From assembly GCA_936943465.1 (NCBI GenBank), contig CAKZJN010000115.1, positions 1-6,988 on the forward strand: 6,988 nt of DNA, in the 5' to 3' direction. Shown one piece after another: positions 5,235 through 6,988 of this stretch (position 1 is its first letter; every line of letters starts with the position of its first letter). A program made the translations under genes and the position numbers. The notes under the pieces were generated by a model. That model was not told the origin of the DNA and made no database searches. It was given only the letters and a program-made list of their open reading frames with translations. This DNA is from an uncultured Rhodoferax sp. (GTDB lineage: Bacteria > Pseudomonadota > Gammaproteobacteria > Burkholderiales > Burkholderiaceae_C).

Positions 5235-5273
5235 CCAAAAAACAAAACCGCCCGAAGGCGGTTTTGTTTTTGG
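5235..5273 (-). terminator. Intrinsic terminator of the atp operon (UUCG tetraloop)
   Basis: On the minus strand, CAAAACCGCC pairs with GGCGGTTTTG across the loop TTCG, which is closed by a C-G pair. That is the C(UUCG)G hyperstable tetraloop, so minus-strand RNA is the intended direction. Flanking A and T runs (5267-5271 and 5237-5242) extend the stem and give a T-rich tail ending near 5235. It starts 12 bp after the atpC stop. The same sequence could also work weakly on the plus strand. Confidence 0.9.
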
Positions 5274-5284
5274 CTAGAAGCAGC

Positions 5285-5701
5285 TTACTTTTTCTGGCGG
5301 TATTTGCGAAGGGCAGAAATCTGGGCAACCATAACGGCCAACTCAGACGTCGCCTTGGCCAGATCAATTTCGCTCTTGGCGTTCTTGATGGCTTCTTCGG
5401 CTGCCGCTTTGGCAGCGTTGGCCTTCTCGTCATCCAGATCCTTACCGCGAATAGCTGTGTCAGACAACACGGTCACGCAGTTCGGTTGGACTTCCAGAAT
5501 GCCACCGGCAACGAAGACAAACTCTTCAGAGCCATCGGCCTTTTCAATGCGCACCGAGCCAGGCTTGATGCGCGTGATCAGCGGAGTGTGGCGGGGAAAA
5601 ATCCCCAACTCGCCAGCCTCGCCGGGCAACGCGACGAAGCGCGCTTCACCGGAGAAGATGGACTCTTCTGCACTGACCACATCAACGTGGATGGTGTTCA
5701 T
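5285..5701 (-). CDS. atpC: ATP synthase F1 epsilon subunit
   Basis: This 138-residue subunit belongs to the central stalk of F1Fo ATP synthase, on the cytoplasmic face of the inner membrane, where it couples rotation and restrains ATP hydrolysis. The N-terminal beta sandwich (about 1-85) shows IHVDVVSAEESIFSGEA (4-20), GELGIFPRHTPLIT (30-43) and FVAGGILEVQPN (63-74). The C-terminal helical hairpin (about 88-135) is rich in A, K and E and ends SALRKYRQKK. Length and start (ATG 5701) are normal. It begins 3 bp after the atpD stop, with its ribosome site (AAAGG) inside the end of atpD, and is the last gene before the atp terminator. Nothing is odd about it. Confidence 0.97.
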   Translation of the reverse strand: MNTIHVDVVSAEESIFSGEARFVALPGEAGELGIFPRHTPLITRIKPGSVRIEKADGSEEFVFVAGGILEVQPNCVTVLSDTAIRGKDLDDEKANAAKAAAEEAIKNAKSEIDLAKATSELAVMVAQISALRKYRQKK

Positions 5702-5704
5702 GGC

Positions 5705-6988
<1,284 letters not shown>

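Noticed and set aside
5203..5433. N-terminal extension of the SnoaL-like gene through an upstream open frame
   Set aside because: The extension crosses the atp terminator and antisense-overlaps the in-strand atpC gene in another frame; its residues are basic and proline-rich with no conservation pattern.

Overview
The window looks like a housekeeping stretch of a Betaproteobacterial chromosome, most likely Burkholderiales and probably Comamonadaceae (Rhodoferax/Polaromonas-like). This is inferred from the character of the AtpD and AtpC proteins, the membrane-anchored c5-like cytochrome, the small CYTH protein and the type-2 glycerate kinase. No database was searched. No phage, transposon, CRISPR or toxin-antitoxin system is visible.

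Left part (1-882). The minus strand carries the first 49 codons of a gene that runs off the left edge. It resembles the N-terminus of an OlsB-like GNAT N-acyltransferase, as used for ornithine lipid synthesis. Immediately upstream lies an array of four 11-bp-phased half-sites (167-210) that fits a tandem PhoB (Pho-box) arrangement. Phosphate-controlled membrane lipid remodelling is therefore the most interesting hypothesis in the window. Transcribed away from it is a 155-residue CYTH-domain protein, a predicted triphosphatase. If both calls are right, the two genes share a loose phosphate theme.

Middle (883-3173). A complete type-2 glycerate 2-kinase (GckA/TtuD family, MOFRL C-terminal domain) with a TTG start lies on the minus strand. 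It is followed by about 220 bp without a clear gene, then tRNA-Arg(CCG) on the minus strand. A divergent promoter region separates the tRNA from a plus-strand c-type cytochrome with one N-terminal membrane anchor. That gene ends at a strong hairpin terminator, which also overlaps the end of the convergent minus-strand gene.

Right part (3158-6988, all minus strand). Reading leftward there is the end of the F1Fo ATP synthase operon: atpD, cut at its N-terminus by the right edge, then atpC, then a UUCG-tetraloop terminator. Beyond it is a tightly packed set of three genes: a SnoaL/NTF2-like protein, a YheT-type alpha/beta hydrolase whose TTG start overlaps the previous stop codon, and an uncharacterised 183-residue protein starting with GTG after a strong Shine-Dalgarno. 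Three genes in the window use non-ATG starts.
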